This document shows, in pieces, positions 1-7,296 of a stretch of 8,695 bases of DNA. A program made the translations under genes and the position numbers. Under the pieces are notes generated by a model. It was not told the origin of the DNA. It saw nothing but the letters and a program-made list of their open reading frames with translations, and searched no databases. The stretch is from an uncultured Elusimicrobia bacterium (GTDB lineage Bacteria > Elusimicrobiota > Elusimicrobia > Elusimicrobiales > Elusimicrobiaceae). Position 1 is the first letter of the stretch. The number at the start of each line of letters is the position of its first letter. The stretch is from the NCBI GenBank assembly GCA_945483375.1, contig CALYRQ010000023.1:1-8695 (forward strand), read 5' to 3'.

Positions 1-803
1 GGGAACAGCATTTTAGTGGACGCCTGCGCCGCCAATTTCTCGGCGCGGGACAGACGGCGGGAGCGCAAATCCGACGAGAAGTTGCGCAGCAAATCCACCA
101 GGCTGGTACCCAGTTCGTCCGACTGAATGATTAACCCCACCAAGGAGCGTACTTCCTGCACCCCGGTACGCGCGGAAAAACGTTCCAACGCTTCGCGGCG
201 GGAGTAGCCCAGCTTGATTTCGTTAATCGTTTTTTCCAACTCTTCTTCCAAAATCGTTTTTTCTTTGGCGATTTTGATGATTCTTTCAAATGCGGTCAAA
301 TAGTCCAGACCGGATTCAATAATGAGCGCCGCCAAGTCCACCGTCGTGGAAAAGTTGCCCAAAATTTCCGCCTGGCGCTGCTGGATTTTGCTTTTAATCA
401 GCACATCCGGCACGTAGAAACACAGCGGAACAAGCACCACCGGCCATACTGCCTGAAACAGCAACATCATCGCGGCCGGAATGGCCATTGCGGCGATAAT
501 TTTAGTATATAAAATATCGACGGGCTGCGGTTTATCCGGGCTGCCCAACAGCATGTGCATTTCTTCCAGGCTCGATTCCAGCCGGAACATATGCAGGCAG
601 AACACGGCCACGCGGTCCAAAAATTTTTCGTCCGGTTTCAGACGGGAGAAACTGGAGGTGGACTTAAAGCGGCGCACCGCCACGTCCATCAGGTTATCTT
701 TTTTCTCTTTCGGCGCCAAGAGTCCGAACACGGTCAAAAACACCGCGAACATGCCCACGGCCAAAAGCAAATTAAGCCCTAACGTAAATGCCAAATTGTT
801 CAT
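1..803 (-). CDS. tadC: TadC, Tad pilus inner-membrane platform protein (3' end cut by window edge)
   Basis: TadC is one of two polytopic inner-membrane proteins that form the platform on which the TadA ATPase drives Flp pilus assembly. I translated it directly: the ATG is at 803-801 and the frame stays open for 267 codons to base 1. Visible are an N-terminal membrane segment (residues about 4-28), a basic cytoplasmic stretch, a hydrophobic pair (about 101-135), then a T2SS protein F (GspF) domain from about 145. That domain includes IIESGLDYLTAFERI and the family-typical end RAEKLAAQASTKMLF, which normally precedes the last membrane helices. Family members are about 300-330 residues, so roughly 40-50 residues are missing off the edge. 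The start lies 3 bases after the tadB stop, which suggests translational coupling. No good Shine-Dalgarno precedes it. The identification is firm from the domain and its position after TadB. Confidence 0.9.
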   Translation of the reverse strand, partial: MNNLAFTLGLNLLLAVGMFAVFLTVFGLLAPKEKKDNLMDVAVRRFKSTSSFSRLKPDEKFLDRVAVFCLHMFRLESSLEEMHMLLGSPDKPQPVDILYTKIIAAMAIPAAMMLLFQAVWPVVLVPLCFYVPDVLIKSKIQQRQAEILGNFSTTVDLAALIIESGLDYLTAFERIIKIAKEKTILEEELEKTINEIKLGYSRREALERFSARTGVQEVRSLVGLIIQSDELGTSLVDLLRNFSSDLRSRRLSRAEKLAAQASTKMLF

Positions 804-806
804 ACG

Positions 807-2435
807 CTATACCCGCACCTCGCCCATTTTCTTGAGCACTTTCATACCGATACCAATCCAAATGACGCAGAACAAAAATACGAAAATGCCCACCGGGCTC
901 GTATAGAAACCAATCATTTGGGAGGGGTTGAAAATAAACATGACCAGCATCATGACAAACGGCATGATACTGACTACGATGGACTGGATTTTCTGCTGCG
1001 CCGTCATAGCCTGCAGTTTTTCTTCCAGCTTGCTTTCTTCGCGGATGTTTTCCACCAAGCGCGCGAAAATGACGGTCAGGTTACCGCCGACCTGCCGCTG
1101 GATGATAATGGCTTTAATAATATACGCAAGCATGCGGCTGTCCACGCGTTCGGTCAGCCCGTCCAGCGCTTTTTCAAAAGGAGTACCCAGCTGGTAGTTC
1201 TTTACCACCAGGCCAAATTCGTCGGCGATAGGAGGCAGCATATCGCGCGACACCAGTTCAAACCCCTGTACGATATCCATACCCGAACGCAGGGAGTTGG
1301 AAAGCAAAATCAAAGAGTCCATCAGCTGTGCGTTGACGCGTTTGCCGCGGCTCTTTTTAAGCATGTCAAGCACGGCGGCCGGCATGCGGATGCTCAGCAC
1401 ACTGCCCGCGAATACTACCAACAAGAACACAAACACCCCGCCGAATCCGCCTACCAGCATACCTAAAATCAAACCGAACACGGCAAACAATCCCACCGTG
1501 CCGAATACGATGTATTTAATATCAATGGTAACGAACTGGCGGTTAAAATCTTCCGCCCAGACGACGCTTTTCTCTTTGTATTCCGCCATCAAACGCAAAA
1601 TATTTTCGCGGCGGTTTTCCAAGAGCAAATACACGGCCAGCCCCGCCAGCGCGGAACCCAACAAGAGCATGAACAGGCTGAACGCACGGTCGGCGCGGGT
1701 AGTGGCAAAAATTTTCGGGTCCGGCGGTGTGGCCGGCATGGAAGGCCCCATAAACTGGGAAAACAAATGGTTCGACAACACCACCACCGCCATTACGGAA
1801 CGGCGGTACTTGTCTTCCCTTTGCGAAACAGGGCTGGAAAAGGATTCAATGGTGCTGAAAAATTCGTTATTGATAAGCTCAAACGTTGCCAGCATGGAGC
1901 GGGCGCGGCCGTCCATACTGTCTTTCATCACGAGCAGTTTGTTGTTGCGGAGCAGGTCTTTATTTAAACGGTCCAACGTAGCCACCAGGCGGATGCGGTC
2001 GGACACGAACCCACGGGAAAGCTGGTCGAGCACCAGGGGAATATTCGGGTCCATGGATTTATCGGCGCGTTCCAGGAAAAAGTATACGTTCGAAAACGCC
2101 TGGCGCCACAAATCCACTTCGCTGTAAGTGCCTTCGCCCGGAACATACACCACTTTGGTGTTATCCATGCGGGTGAGTTCTTCGGCAAACCATTTCGGCA
2201 TGACGATTTTGCGCGCCGTGCCGCCGCTGCATTCCGCGGGAAGTTCGTAAGTTTTTTCAGCTTCGGTTTTTTTGACGTCAAAAAATTCCGCCAGAATACG
2301 CATTTTTTCCATTGAACAACGAATACTCGTACGGTTTTTGGCGCTGAGCGGGCGCGCGTGCGCGCCAAACGGCGCACAAACAAATAACGCGCATAATAAA
2401 ACGCCTAATCCCAACACGTGAATTTTTTTCGTCAT
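807..2435 (-). CDS. tadB: TadB, Tad pilus platform protein with an exported N-terminal extension
   Basis: This is a 542-residue inner-membrane platform protein. Residues about 253-542 match a normal TadB in size and plan: membrane helix 251-272, a short basic loop, a helix pair at about 306-350, a cytoplasmic GspF-type domain at about 365-485 (LLSNSLRSGMDIVQGFELVS, then QRQVGGNLTVIFARLVENIREE), and two closing helices at about 486-503 and 513-533. The first 250 residues are not part of ordinary TadB. They begin with a signal peptide ending AHA (about 27) and continue as a mostly helical, charged, probably periplasmic domain with two cysteines (C40, C69) that could pair. The positive-inside rule fits this topology. 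The start is supported by TAAGG about 7 bases upstream of the ATG and by the signal peptide directly after it. The tadZA stop is 23 bases upstream and tadC follows after 3 bases. The role of the extension is unknown. Confidence 0.9.
   Translation of the reverse strand: MTKKIHVLGLGVLLCALFVCAPFGAHARPLSAKNRTSIRCSMEKMRILAEFFDVKKTEAEKTYELPAECSGGTARKIVMPKWFAEELTRMDNTKVVYVPGEGTYSEVDLWRQAFSNVYFFLERADKSMDPNIPLVLDQLSRGFVSDRIRLVATLDRLNKDLLRNNKLLVMKDSMDGRARSMLATFELINNEFFSTIESFSSPVSQREDKYRRSVMAVVVLSNHLFSQFMGPSMPATPPDPKIFATTRADRAFSLFMLLLGSALAGLAVYLLLENRRENILRLMAEYKEKSVVWAEDFNRQFVTIDIKYIVFGTVGLFAVFGLILGMLVGGFGGVFVFLLVVFAGSVLSIRMPAAVLDMLKKSRGKRVNAQLMDSLILLSNSLRSGMDIVQGFELVSRDMLPPIADEFGLVVKNYQLGTPFEKALDGLTERVDSRMLAYIIKAIIIQRQVGGNLTVIFARLVENIREESKLEEKLQAMTAQQKIQSIVVSIMPFVMMLVMFIFNPSQMIGFYTSPVGIFVFLFCVIWIGIGMKVLKKMGEVRV
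2351..2366. repeat. GC-only hairpin inside the tadB signal-peptide region
   Basis: GGCGCGC (2351-2357) and GCGCGCC (2360-2366) are perfect inverse complements separated by only two bases, so a 6-bp stem with a tetraloop is possible. It lies about 70-85 bases into tadB, where the signal-peptide cleavage region (GAHARP) is encoded. It could slow translation there or simply reflect Ala/Arg codons. Confidence 0.4.
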
Positions 2436-2458
2436 ATTAAAGCCTTATATCCAATAAA

Positions 2459-4987
2459 TTAAGCCTGCGGCGGAGCCGGAGGAGGCACGGGACCCGGTTG
2501 TTCCGGCTTTTGCGGGACCACCGTGGCCTGCGGGACCGACGCGGTCTGCGGAGCGGCGGGAGCATGGGGCGCTTCCGGCGCAGTTACCTGCGGTGCGGCA
2601 GGCGCGGCTACCGTAGCCTGCGGGGCCACCGTGGCCTGCGGGGCTTCTTTCGCCGAAGCGGCGGGAGCCGTCGGCACGTCCCGTACGGGCGCGTTTTGCG
2701 CGGCCGCGGCCTGGCGGGAAGCCACCAGTTTTCTTATAGCCTCGCGGTCGGGATCGCCGTTTTCGTCCAGCGGAACGGCGTTCTTGCGGAACACGTCTTC
2801 GTCCACAGGCTGGCCTTTGGCGGCAAACTCTTCATAAAACGTGGGCAAACTGCCCGTCGGCGCGAACATACCCTGTACCTTGCCGTTTTCGTCCACGCCC
2901 GTCTGTACGTAGCGGAACAAATCGGTAGACTGGATTTCGCCGTCTTTCTGGCCGTGCATTTCGGTAATGTAAGTTACCTTTCTGGAACCGTCCGAAAAAC
3001 GGGAAAGCTGTACAATCATGTTTACGGCCGAGGAAATCATTTCGCGAATGGCGAAAATCGGCAAATCGGCACCCGTCTGCATGCACATGGCTTCCAAGCG
3101 GGATAAACCGTCGCGCGGAGTATTGGCGTGAATGGTGGTCAAAGAACCTTCGTGACCAGTGTTCATGGCCTGTAACATGTCAAGCGCTTCGCCGCCGCGG
3201 CACTCACCGACCACAATGCGGTCGGGACGCATACGCAAGCAGTTTTTTACCAAGTCTTGAATTGTAACGGCGCCTTTGCCTTCCACGTTCGGCGGACGGC
3301 TTTCCAAAGACACCCAGTGCGGCTGCTGGAGGCGCAACTCCGCGGTATCTTCTACGGTGATGATACGTTCGTTATTGGAAATATAACCCGAAATAGCGTT
3401 TAAGAACGTGGTTTTACCGGTACCCGTACCACCGCAAACAATGATGTTTTTGCGGATTTTCACGCATTTTTTAATAAATTCCATACATTCCGGGCTGATG
3501 GTGCCGAAGCGGTAATAATCTTCCGGCCCGAACGGTTTAGAAGAAAAGCGGCGGATGGTAAGCGTCGGCCCCGATACCGCCAGAGGCGCGATGATGGCGT
3601 TTACACGGGACCCGTCTTTGAGACGCGCGTCCACGAGCGGAACGGATTCGTCGATACGGCGGCCCAGCGGCGCCACAATACGCTTAATTACCTGCACCAC
3701 TTGTTCGTTGTTTCTAAATTTGTATTTGGTTAAGGTCAACTTACCTTTTTGTTCGATAAAAATTTTGTCAAAGGCGTTGACCATGATTTCGGTGACGGCC
3801 GGATCGCGCATTAACACTTCCAGCGGCCCCAAACCTAAAATTTCGTCGAGCAGTTCCGAGGTAAAGCGCGTACGCTGGTCGCGCGAGAACTGCAGGTTAG
3901 GCTGTTTTTGCAAAATATCGTCCACAATGGCGGCCACGCGTTTGCGGGTTTGTTCGCTGGCGGAGCTTTCTTCGCTGATGACGATGTGCTCAATTTCCAG
4001 CGTGTGCACCACTTCTTTATGGACTTTTTGTTTCAAATCGTCCCAGAACGACATCTTGGTTTTATTGCCTTCGTCTTCCCCTTCCACGGCAATATGGTCC
4101 GTGCCGCCGCCGGCGCCTTTGCCGTCGTCAAACAACACGGGAGACCAAATTTCTTTGGAAGCCTGGGTAAATTCTTCGTCCGATACAGACGCAATCCAGT
4201 CTTTGGGAGCGGGTTTTAAATCGCGGATTTTGGCAAGCACCAAACGCAGGCCTTTTACCCATTCGGACTGCGGGTTGGTGATAATCTCCACTTCGCGGCG
4301 GTTGGAGGTGGCCATAACGTCGGCGTCCCACGGCAAAAACACGTCCACTTCACGCCCCAGCTGAGAGTAAAAGCGTTCCATTTCTTCGTAGGGAATGGAG
4401 CCGGGCATATCGTACCCGTTGCAAATTACGCTGACGCGGTCCAACGGATAACGCTGTTCTTTATAATCGTTAAACAGCTGCACCGTGGAATTGATATGCG
4501 TACGGGTGGCGTTGGACACCCAAAAAATTTTGTCGGCGATATCAAACGCAAACGCCTGCATGGGGAAAGAGGAATCCACGTCCAAAAAGATATCAAACGT
4601 CTGCGACAAACGGGATAAAATGGGAATTAAAATCTTCGGGCTGATGGAAGCCGCCTGCGCGCGCGTATTGCCGAGCGGCAGTAAACCCACGCCCCACTGG
4701 GACATGGAAATTTTACCGCGCAAGAGCCCCCCCACGACGGCGATAGAGGTATTCCCCAACACTTTCAGCAAATCCGCGACGCTGACGGGTTTGGCGATAT
4801 CCAGATAAAAGCTGTGTTCCTGGCGGGCCAAAGGGTCCAAGGGCACAATCAGCACCGGGCGTTTTTGAATGCCCGCCCAGCCAAGCGCCAAGTTCAGCAC
4901 CAACGTCGTTCTGCCGGCGCCTTCTTTCGGGCCGGCGAACGCGATAATTTTTGCGTCGGTTTTTTGGGTTTCTAACTCTTCAGCCAT
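2459..4987 (-). CDS. tadA: TadZ/CpaE-TadA/CpaF fusion: MinD-like localisation domain joined to the Flp assembly ATPase
   Basis: This is an 842-residue protein. Residues about 12-255 are a SIMIBI/MinD-type domain like TadZ/CpaE, which places Tad machines in the cell. They carry a deviant Walker A ([10 protein letters not shown], 19-28; signature K21 kept, usual P-loop lysine replaced by R26) and [10 protein letters not shown] (131-140). No receiver domain precedes it. An acidic, Gly-rich linker (about 280-312) leads to a complete CpaF/TadA secretion ATPase (about 315-720): Walker [10 protein letters not shown] (519-527), Asp box TVEDTAEL (544-551), Walker B region [10 protein letters not shown] (591-600), His box [10 protein letters not shown] (615-624), and arginine-rich N-domain motifs such as [15 protein letters not shown]. 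This half powers pilus assembly by hexameric ATP hydrolysis. Residues about 755-842 are a Pro/Ala/Gln-rich tail. Ordinary CpaF is about 430-560 residues. The start lies 7 bases after the secretin stop. No frameshift is seen at the junction. The domain calls are firm; how the fusion works is inference. Confidence 0.93.
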   Translation of the reverse strand: MAEELETQKTDAKIIAFAGPKEGAGRTTLVLNLALGWAGIQKRPVLIVPLDPLARQEHSFYLDIAKPVSVADLLKVLGNTSIAVVGGLLRGKISMSQWGVGLLPLGNTRAQAASISPKILIPILSRLSQTFDIFLDVDSSFPMQAFAFDIADKIFWVSNATRTHINSTVQLFNDYKEQRYPLDRVSVICNGYDMPGSIPYEEMERFYSQLGREVDVFLPWDADVMATSNRREVEIITNPQSEWVKGLRLVLAKIRDLKPAPKDWIASVSDEEFTQASKEIWSPVLFDDGKGAGGGTDHIAVEGEDEGNKTKMSFWDDLKQKVHKEVVHTLEIEHIVISEESSASEQTRKRVAAIVDDILQKQPNLQFSRDQRTRFTSELLDEILGLGPLEVLMRDPAVTEIMVNAFDKIFIEQKGKLTLTKYKFRNNEQVVQVIKRIVAPLGRRIDESVPLVDARLKDGSRVNAIIAPLAVSGPTLTIRRFSSKPFGPEDYYRFGTISPECMEFIKKCVKIRKNIIVCGGTGTGKTTFLNAISGYISNNERIITVEDTAELRLQQPHWVSLESRPPNVEGKGAVTIQDLVKNCLRMRPDRIVVGECRGGEALDMLQAMNTGHEGSLTTIHANTPRDGLSRLEAMCMQTGADLPIFAIREMISSAVNMIVQLSRFSDGSRKVTYITEMHGQKDGEIQSTDLFRYVQTGVDENGKVQGMFAPTGSLPTFYEEFAAKGQPVDEDVFRKNAVPLDENGDPDREAIRKLVASRQAAAAQNAPVRDVPTAPAASAKEAPQATVAPQATVAAPAAPQVTAPEAPHAPAAPQTASVPQATVVPQKPEQPGPVPPPAPPQA
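2500..2660. repeat. Degenerate tandem repeats encoding the Pro/Ala-rich tail of the TadZ-TadA fusion
   Basis: The 17-base string ccaccgtggcctgcggg occurs at 2518-2534 and again at 2626-2642, with a close variant (ctaccgtagcctgcgggg) at 2608-2625. On the minus strand these encode repeated P-Q-A-T-V units (residues about 783-793 and 819-823) inside a tail rich in Pro, Ala and Gln. Such repeats are prone to length change by slippage. Confidence 0.65.
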
Positions 4988-4994
4988 AAAAATT

Positions 4995-5741
4995 CTACTC
5001 TACGATTTCAACCGTAATGAACAGGAAGAGCGAGCGCTGCTCTTCAGTCACGTCTTTGCTTTTGAACAGCAGGCCGATTAACGGCAGGCGGCCCAGGAAC
5101 GGAACGCGGTCTTCGGACACGTTGCGCATGCTGCTTTTGAGCCCGCCGATGACCAGGGTTTCGCCGCTGTTGATTTCCACGTGGGTTTCCACATCACGGT
5201 TGGTGAAAGACGGCGCCGTGGCCGTACCGATTACAACGGTTCTCGAGTAGTCCACCGTCGAGACGGAAAGCTGGACCTGCAAGTCAATGATATTGTTGCG
5301 TTCCGGAATGATGGTGGGAAGCACGTTAAGCAAAATGCCGTATTCTTCCAACTGAGAACCTACGCCCTGGTTGTTTACAATCGGTATCGGCACCTTGCCG
5401 CCGACCGTAATTTTGGCGCTGTTGCCGGAAGAGGTAACGATTTTGGGGTTAGAAAGCACCTGTGCGCGGCCTTCGGTTTCCATCAAGCGAAGACGCGTGG
5501 TAACGGCGGTTTTGCGTTCGAATTCGCCCAAAGACAGAATACCGGGAATAGAGGCTTCTTCAAAATCAAAAAGCTGGTTCCAAGAAAAGCCCTTGACGCT
5601 CTGCATCGTACCGCTGATTTCCACCACGTCGGCGCTGACCGCCACCAAACGTGTTTTTTTGGCGTGCGCGAAAGACGGCGCCAACAACCCAAGCAGTAAT
5701 ACCGCAAGTGATACATTCGTAATGAATTTTGTATTGGTCAT
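4995..5741 (-). CDS. cpaC: Short secretin (CpaC/RcpA-like), outer-membrane channel of the Tad pilus
   Basis: This 248-residue protein has a signal peptide (1-27, ending SFAHA, then KK). Residues about 30-83 (RLVAVSADVVEIS) resemble the strand that leads into a secretin domain. Residues about 84-248 are the secretin homology domain: RAQVLSNPKIVTSSGNSAKI, VGGKVPIP, EYGILLNVLPTI, then the family signature VEINSGETLVIGGL and VPFLGRLPLIGLLFKS, ending in LFLFITVEIV. It would oligomerise in the outer membrane as the exit pore. CpaC/RcpA proteins are usually about 450-550 residues with BON and N1-type periplasmic domains; those are absent here, while the core domain looks whole. The ATG is preceded by CGGGAT, a weak Shine-Dalgarno. 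It sits 13 bases after cpaB and 7 before the ATPase gene, the usual Tad order. The family call is strong; the orthology label (CpaC) rests on context. Confidence 0.88.
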   Translation of the reverse strand: MTNTKFITNVSLAVLLLGLLAPSFAHAKKTRLVAVSADVVEISGTMQSVKGFSWNQLFDFEEASIPGILSLGEFERKTAVTTRLRLMETEGRAQVLSNPKIVTSSGNSAKITVGGKVPIPIVNNQGVGSQLEEYGILLNVLPTIIPERNNIIDLQVQLSVSTVDYSRTVVIGTATAPSFTNRDVETHVEINSGETLVIGGLKSSMRNVSEDRVPFLGRLPLIGLLFKSKDVTEEQRSLFLFITVEIVE

Positions 5742-5754
5742 GATTTATCCCGTG

Positions 5755-6510
5755 TTAATTGTTAAATAATTTATCGAAAGTCGCGATTTCCATCAAGTAG
5801 TTCGTCACGTCGCCGTGTGAGCGCAAGATGACGGAAATGTCACCCTCGGCCTGCGCAAGCGCCAAATACTGCGCGTCGCGCGGGGAAAGAGAAAGCGAAA
5901 GAGCCGAGCTGTCCGAATAAGCGGAAGCGTCTTCTTCTTTGCTCTTCATCGCCGCGGCGGTGCGCGCGTCCAAGCCTTGGCCCAAGTCGCCCCCTACGCC
6001 CAGCACTTTTACGTTCTGCAGAAGCGTTACAGCCACTTTCTGGCGCTGGCCGGTTTTCATCATGGCTTCGAACGTAAGAAGCACGTCGACGTTGTCGTCG
6101 GGCTTAATCATACCGGCCATGGCGGTGGGAACGTTGATGATGTAACCTCTCATCTGCACCGGAATTTTGCTCGACAGGCCGGCCTCGGGAGACAACGAGG
6201 TGATGGCGTACTTGGAAATTTGGTTGCCTTTGGGGATTTGAATACGCGCCACAGCGTTTTCAATCGCTTTAAAATCAGCCGCGGTGGAATAGGTAAACGC
6301 ATCTTTTTGCAGATACGCGGCGGGAACCGCCTGGGTTTTGACGTCGTCACGTCTGATTACTTGGCGTTCTTTAATGTCGCGCACGGCCACAAATACGTTT
6401 TGGATATTTTTGGAAGCGTTCAGCTTTTTCTCCGCGCTGCTGACAATCATCGCGTATACAATGGCGGCTAAAACGGCCACCACCAACGGCAGGAAAATTC
6501 CTTTTTTCAT
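5755..6510 (-). CDS. cpaB: CpaB/RcpC, Flp pilus assembly protein with SAF domain
   Basis: This is a 251-residue periplasmic protein anchored by one N-terminal membrane segment (about 4-24, after MKKG). A SAF-type domain spans about 38-106 (FVAVRDIKERQVIRRDDVKT through VARIQIPKGNQISKYAIT), followed by the CpaB/RcpC core with RGYIINVP and MIKPDDNVDVLLTFE (about 121-148). A Ser/Ala-rich loop with acidic residues (about 185-205) precedes SLSLSPRDAQYLALAQAEG and a conserved-looking ISVILRS strand. CpaB is needed for Flp pilus biogenesis and is thought to work with the secretin at the periplasmic side. The length is normal. A strong Shine-Dalgarno (AGGAG, 6516-6520) is well placed before this ATG, and the gene restarts translation after a 39-base gap, the largest in the operon. 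The secretin gene follows after 13 bases. Confidence 0.92.
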   Translation of the reverse strand: MKKGIFLPLVVAVLAAIVYAMIVSSAEKKLNASKNIQNVFVAVRDIKERQVIRRDDVKTQAVPAAYLQKDAFTYSTAADFKAIENAVARIQIPKGNQISKYAITSLSPEAGLSSKIPVQMRGYIINVPTAMAGMIKPDDNVDVLLTFEAMMKTGQRQKVAVTLLQNVKVLGVGGDLGQGLDARTAAAMKSKEEDASAYSDSSALSLSLSPRDAQYLALAQAEGDISVILRSHGDVTNYLMEIATFDKLFNN

Positions 6511-6515
6511 TTCGT

Positions 6516-6520
6516 CTCCT
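6516..6520 (-). promoter_or_regulatory. Strong ribosome binding site of cpaB
   Basis: On the minus strand AGGAG lies 5 bases before the ATG at 6510-6508 (AGGAGACGAA then ATG). It fixes the cpaB start and gives the gene its own strong initiation site after the largest gap in the operon. Confidence 0.75.
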
Positions 6521-6528
6521 TAAACGGC

Positions 6529-6541
6529 TGTTAAATTAACA
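6529..6541. repeat. Perfect short palindrome TGTTAA-a-TTAACA before cpaB
   Basis: TGTTAA (6529-6534) and TTAACA (6536-6541) are exact inverse complements around a single base, in the 39-base gap between tadE and cpaB. It could be an operator for an internal promoter or an mRNA-processing site. No convincing -10/-35 pair is visible beside it, and short AT-rich palindromes can occur by chance. Confidence 0.35.
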
Positions 6542-6549
6542 ATTCAAAT

Positions 6550-7035
6550 CTATTTGGTATCCGAACTCAGATACGCTTTTTCAATCGGCATACGCGTAAC
6601 GGCTTGAATACGACGGATGCCTTCCCGGCGGGGTTCGCTGGCAAAAATGAAACTGGTACCGGGGAACGCCAAATGCACCGGATACGTAACCGTAACGATT
6701 ACGTCCTCATGGCGATGCTTTTTATACATCGGGTCCGTGCCGGTGGTTTCCACCTTAACGCTTACGCCTATCGAACCCGCTTTGCTGCCAAACACTTTTT
6801 GTTTGGCCTGGTTGATTTTTTGCGTAATCACCGTCCGGTCCGGCCGGCCGCTGGGTTTTTTAACGGCCACCAGCGAGGCGATACGCGCAAATTCGTAGGA
6901 AGCATGGTTGGCGATAAGCGTGTGGTAGGCGATGTTGCCGTATTCAAGCACGAAGAAAATCATCAGCATGAATACAGGCAAAATCAGCATCAGTTCCGCG
7001 GTTACCTGCCCGCCACGCTTCCTAAGAAACTTCAT
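6550..7035 (-). CDS. tadE: TadE-like pseudopilin
   Basis: This 161-residue protein has a prepilin leader. The short basic start MKFLRKRGG ends in Gly9 and is followed by QVTAEL, with Glu at +5 of the mature chain as type IV prepilin peptidases expect. A hydrophobic helix (about 13-32) comes next, then EYGNIAYHTLIANHASYEFARIAS, the pattern typical of TadE, and a soluble periplasmic portion of about 110 residues. TadE/TadF pseudopilins are processed by the same peptidase as Flp and are needed for pilus assembly at a minor stoichiometry. The start lies 5 bases after the flp stop with no clear Shine-Dalgarno, so coupled translation is likely. TadE and TadF usually occur as a pair; only one is present in the window. 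Confidence 0.87.
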   Translation of the reverse strand: MKFLRKRGGQVTAELMLILPVFMLMIFFVLEYGNIAYHTLIANHASYEFARIASLVAVKKPSGRPDRTVITQKINQAKQKVFGSKAGSIGVSVKVETTGTDPMYKKHRHEDVIVTVTYPVHLAFPGTSFIFASEPRREGIRRIQAVTRMPIEKAYLSSDTK

Positions 7036-7040
7036 ATCAA

Positions 7041-7271
7041 TTAATATTCGGCCGAAGAGTTCATACCGCCCAAGATTTTGCTCTTGACGTTTTCGAAAAG
7101 TTCCGGCATGAATTTTTTAATAAGCGCGCCGGCCAAACCCGCCACGCCCACTACCACCACGAGCATAAGCACGTATTCGATGGTGTTCTGGCCTTCTTTT
7201 TTCTTCAGGCAGTTCAAAGCCTGGGCTTTCAAACCGTCCATTTTGTTTTGCAAAGCAACGATAAACTTCAT
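7041..7271 (-). CDS. flp: Flp-type prepilin, probable major pilin
   Basis: This 76-residue prepilin has a long 27-residue leader rich in Lys that ends KKKEG. Cleavage after Gly27 would leave a 49-residue mature pilin starting QNTIEY, which fits the Flp G/xxxxEY motif with Glu at +5 and Tyr at +6. A very hydrophobic helix follows (VLMLVVVVGVAGLAGALI), then KKFMPELFENVKSKIL and a polar C-terminus. Mature Flp pilins are normally this short and polymerise into bundled fibres that mediate adhesion. The start is set by an excellent Shine-Dalgarno, AGGAGG, 7 bases upstream. An internal Met11 is possible but has no such site. The strong initiation signal, not shared by the preceding pilin gene, suggests that this is the abundant subunit. 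Confidence 0.92.
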   Translation of the reverse strand: MKFIVALQNKMDGLKAQALNCLKKKEGQNTIEYVLMLVVVVGVAGLAGALIKKFMPELFENVKSKILGGMNSSAEY

Positions 7272-7278
7272 AATCCGT

Positions 7279-7284
7279 CCTCCT
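7279..7284 (-). promoter_or_regulatory. AGGAGG ribosome binding site of the flp gene
   Basis: The full consensus AGGAGG on the minus strand, 7 bases from the ATG at 7271-7269, is the best ribosome binding site in the window. It matches the high expression expected of a major pilin. Confidence 0.8.
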
Positions 7285-7296
7285 AATTTTAAAAAA

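Noticed and set aside
918..1466. Plus-strand open frame of 182 codons opposite tadB
   Set aside because: It is rich in His, Gln and Arg with no recognisable domain, lies wholly antisense to a strongly supported gene, and fits the mirror of that gene's codon bias.
1297..2127. Plus-strand open frame of 276 codons opposite tadB
   Set aside because: It is Ser/Thr/Asn-rich low-complexity sequence with no ribosome binding site or motif, antisense to tadB.
2498..3106. Plus-strand open frame of 202 codons opposite the TadA end
   Set aside because: The Gly/Arg-rich start is only the antisense reading of the Pro/Ala repeat tail; nothing else supports a gene.
3555..4364. Plus-strand open frame of 269 codons opposite the ATPase
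   Set aside because: It is Ser-rich with no domain and fully antisense to a gene with complete ATPase motifs.
5700..5760. Frameshift or 5' truncation explaining the short secretin
   Set aside because: The signal peptide is intact and directly follows the start, and cpaB ends normally 13 bases upstream, so there is no room for a lost N-terminal part at this end.
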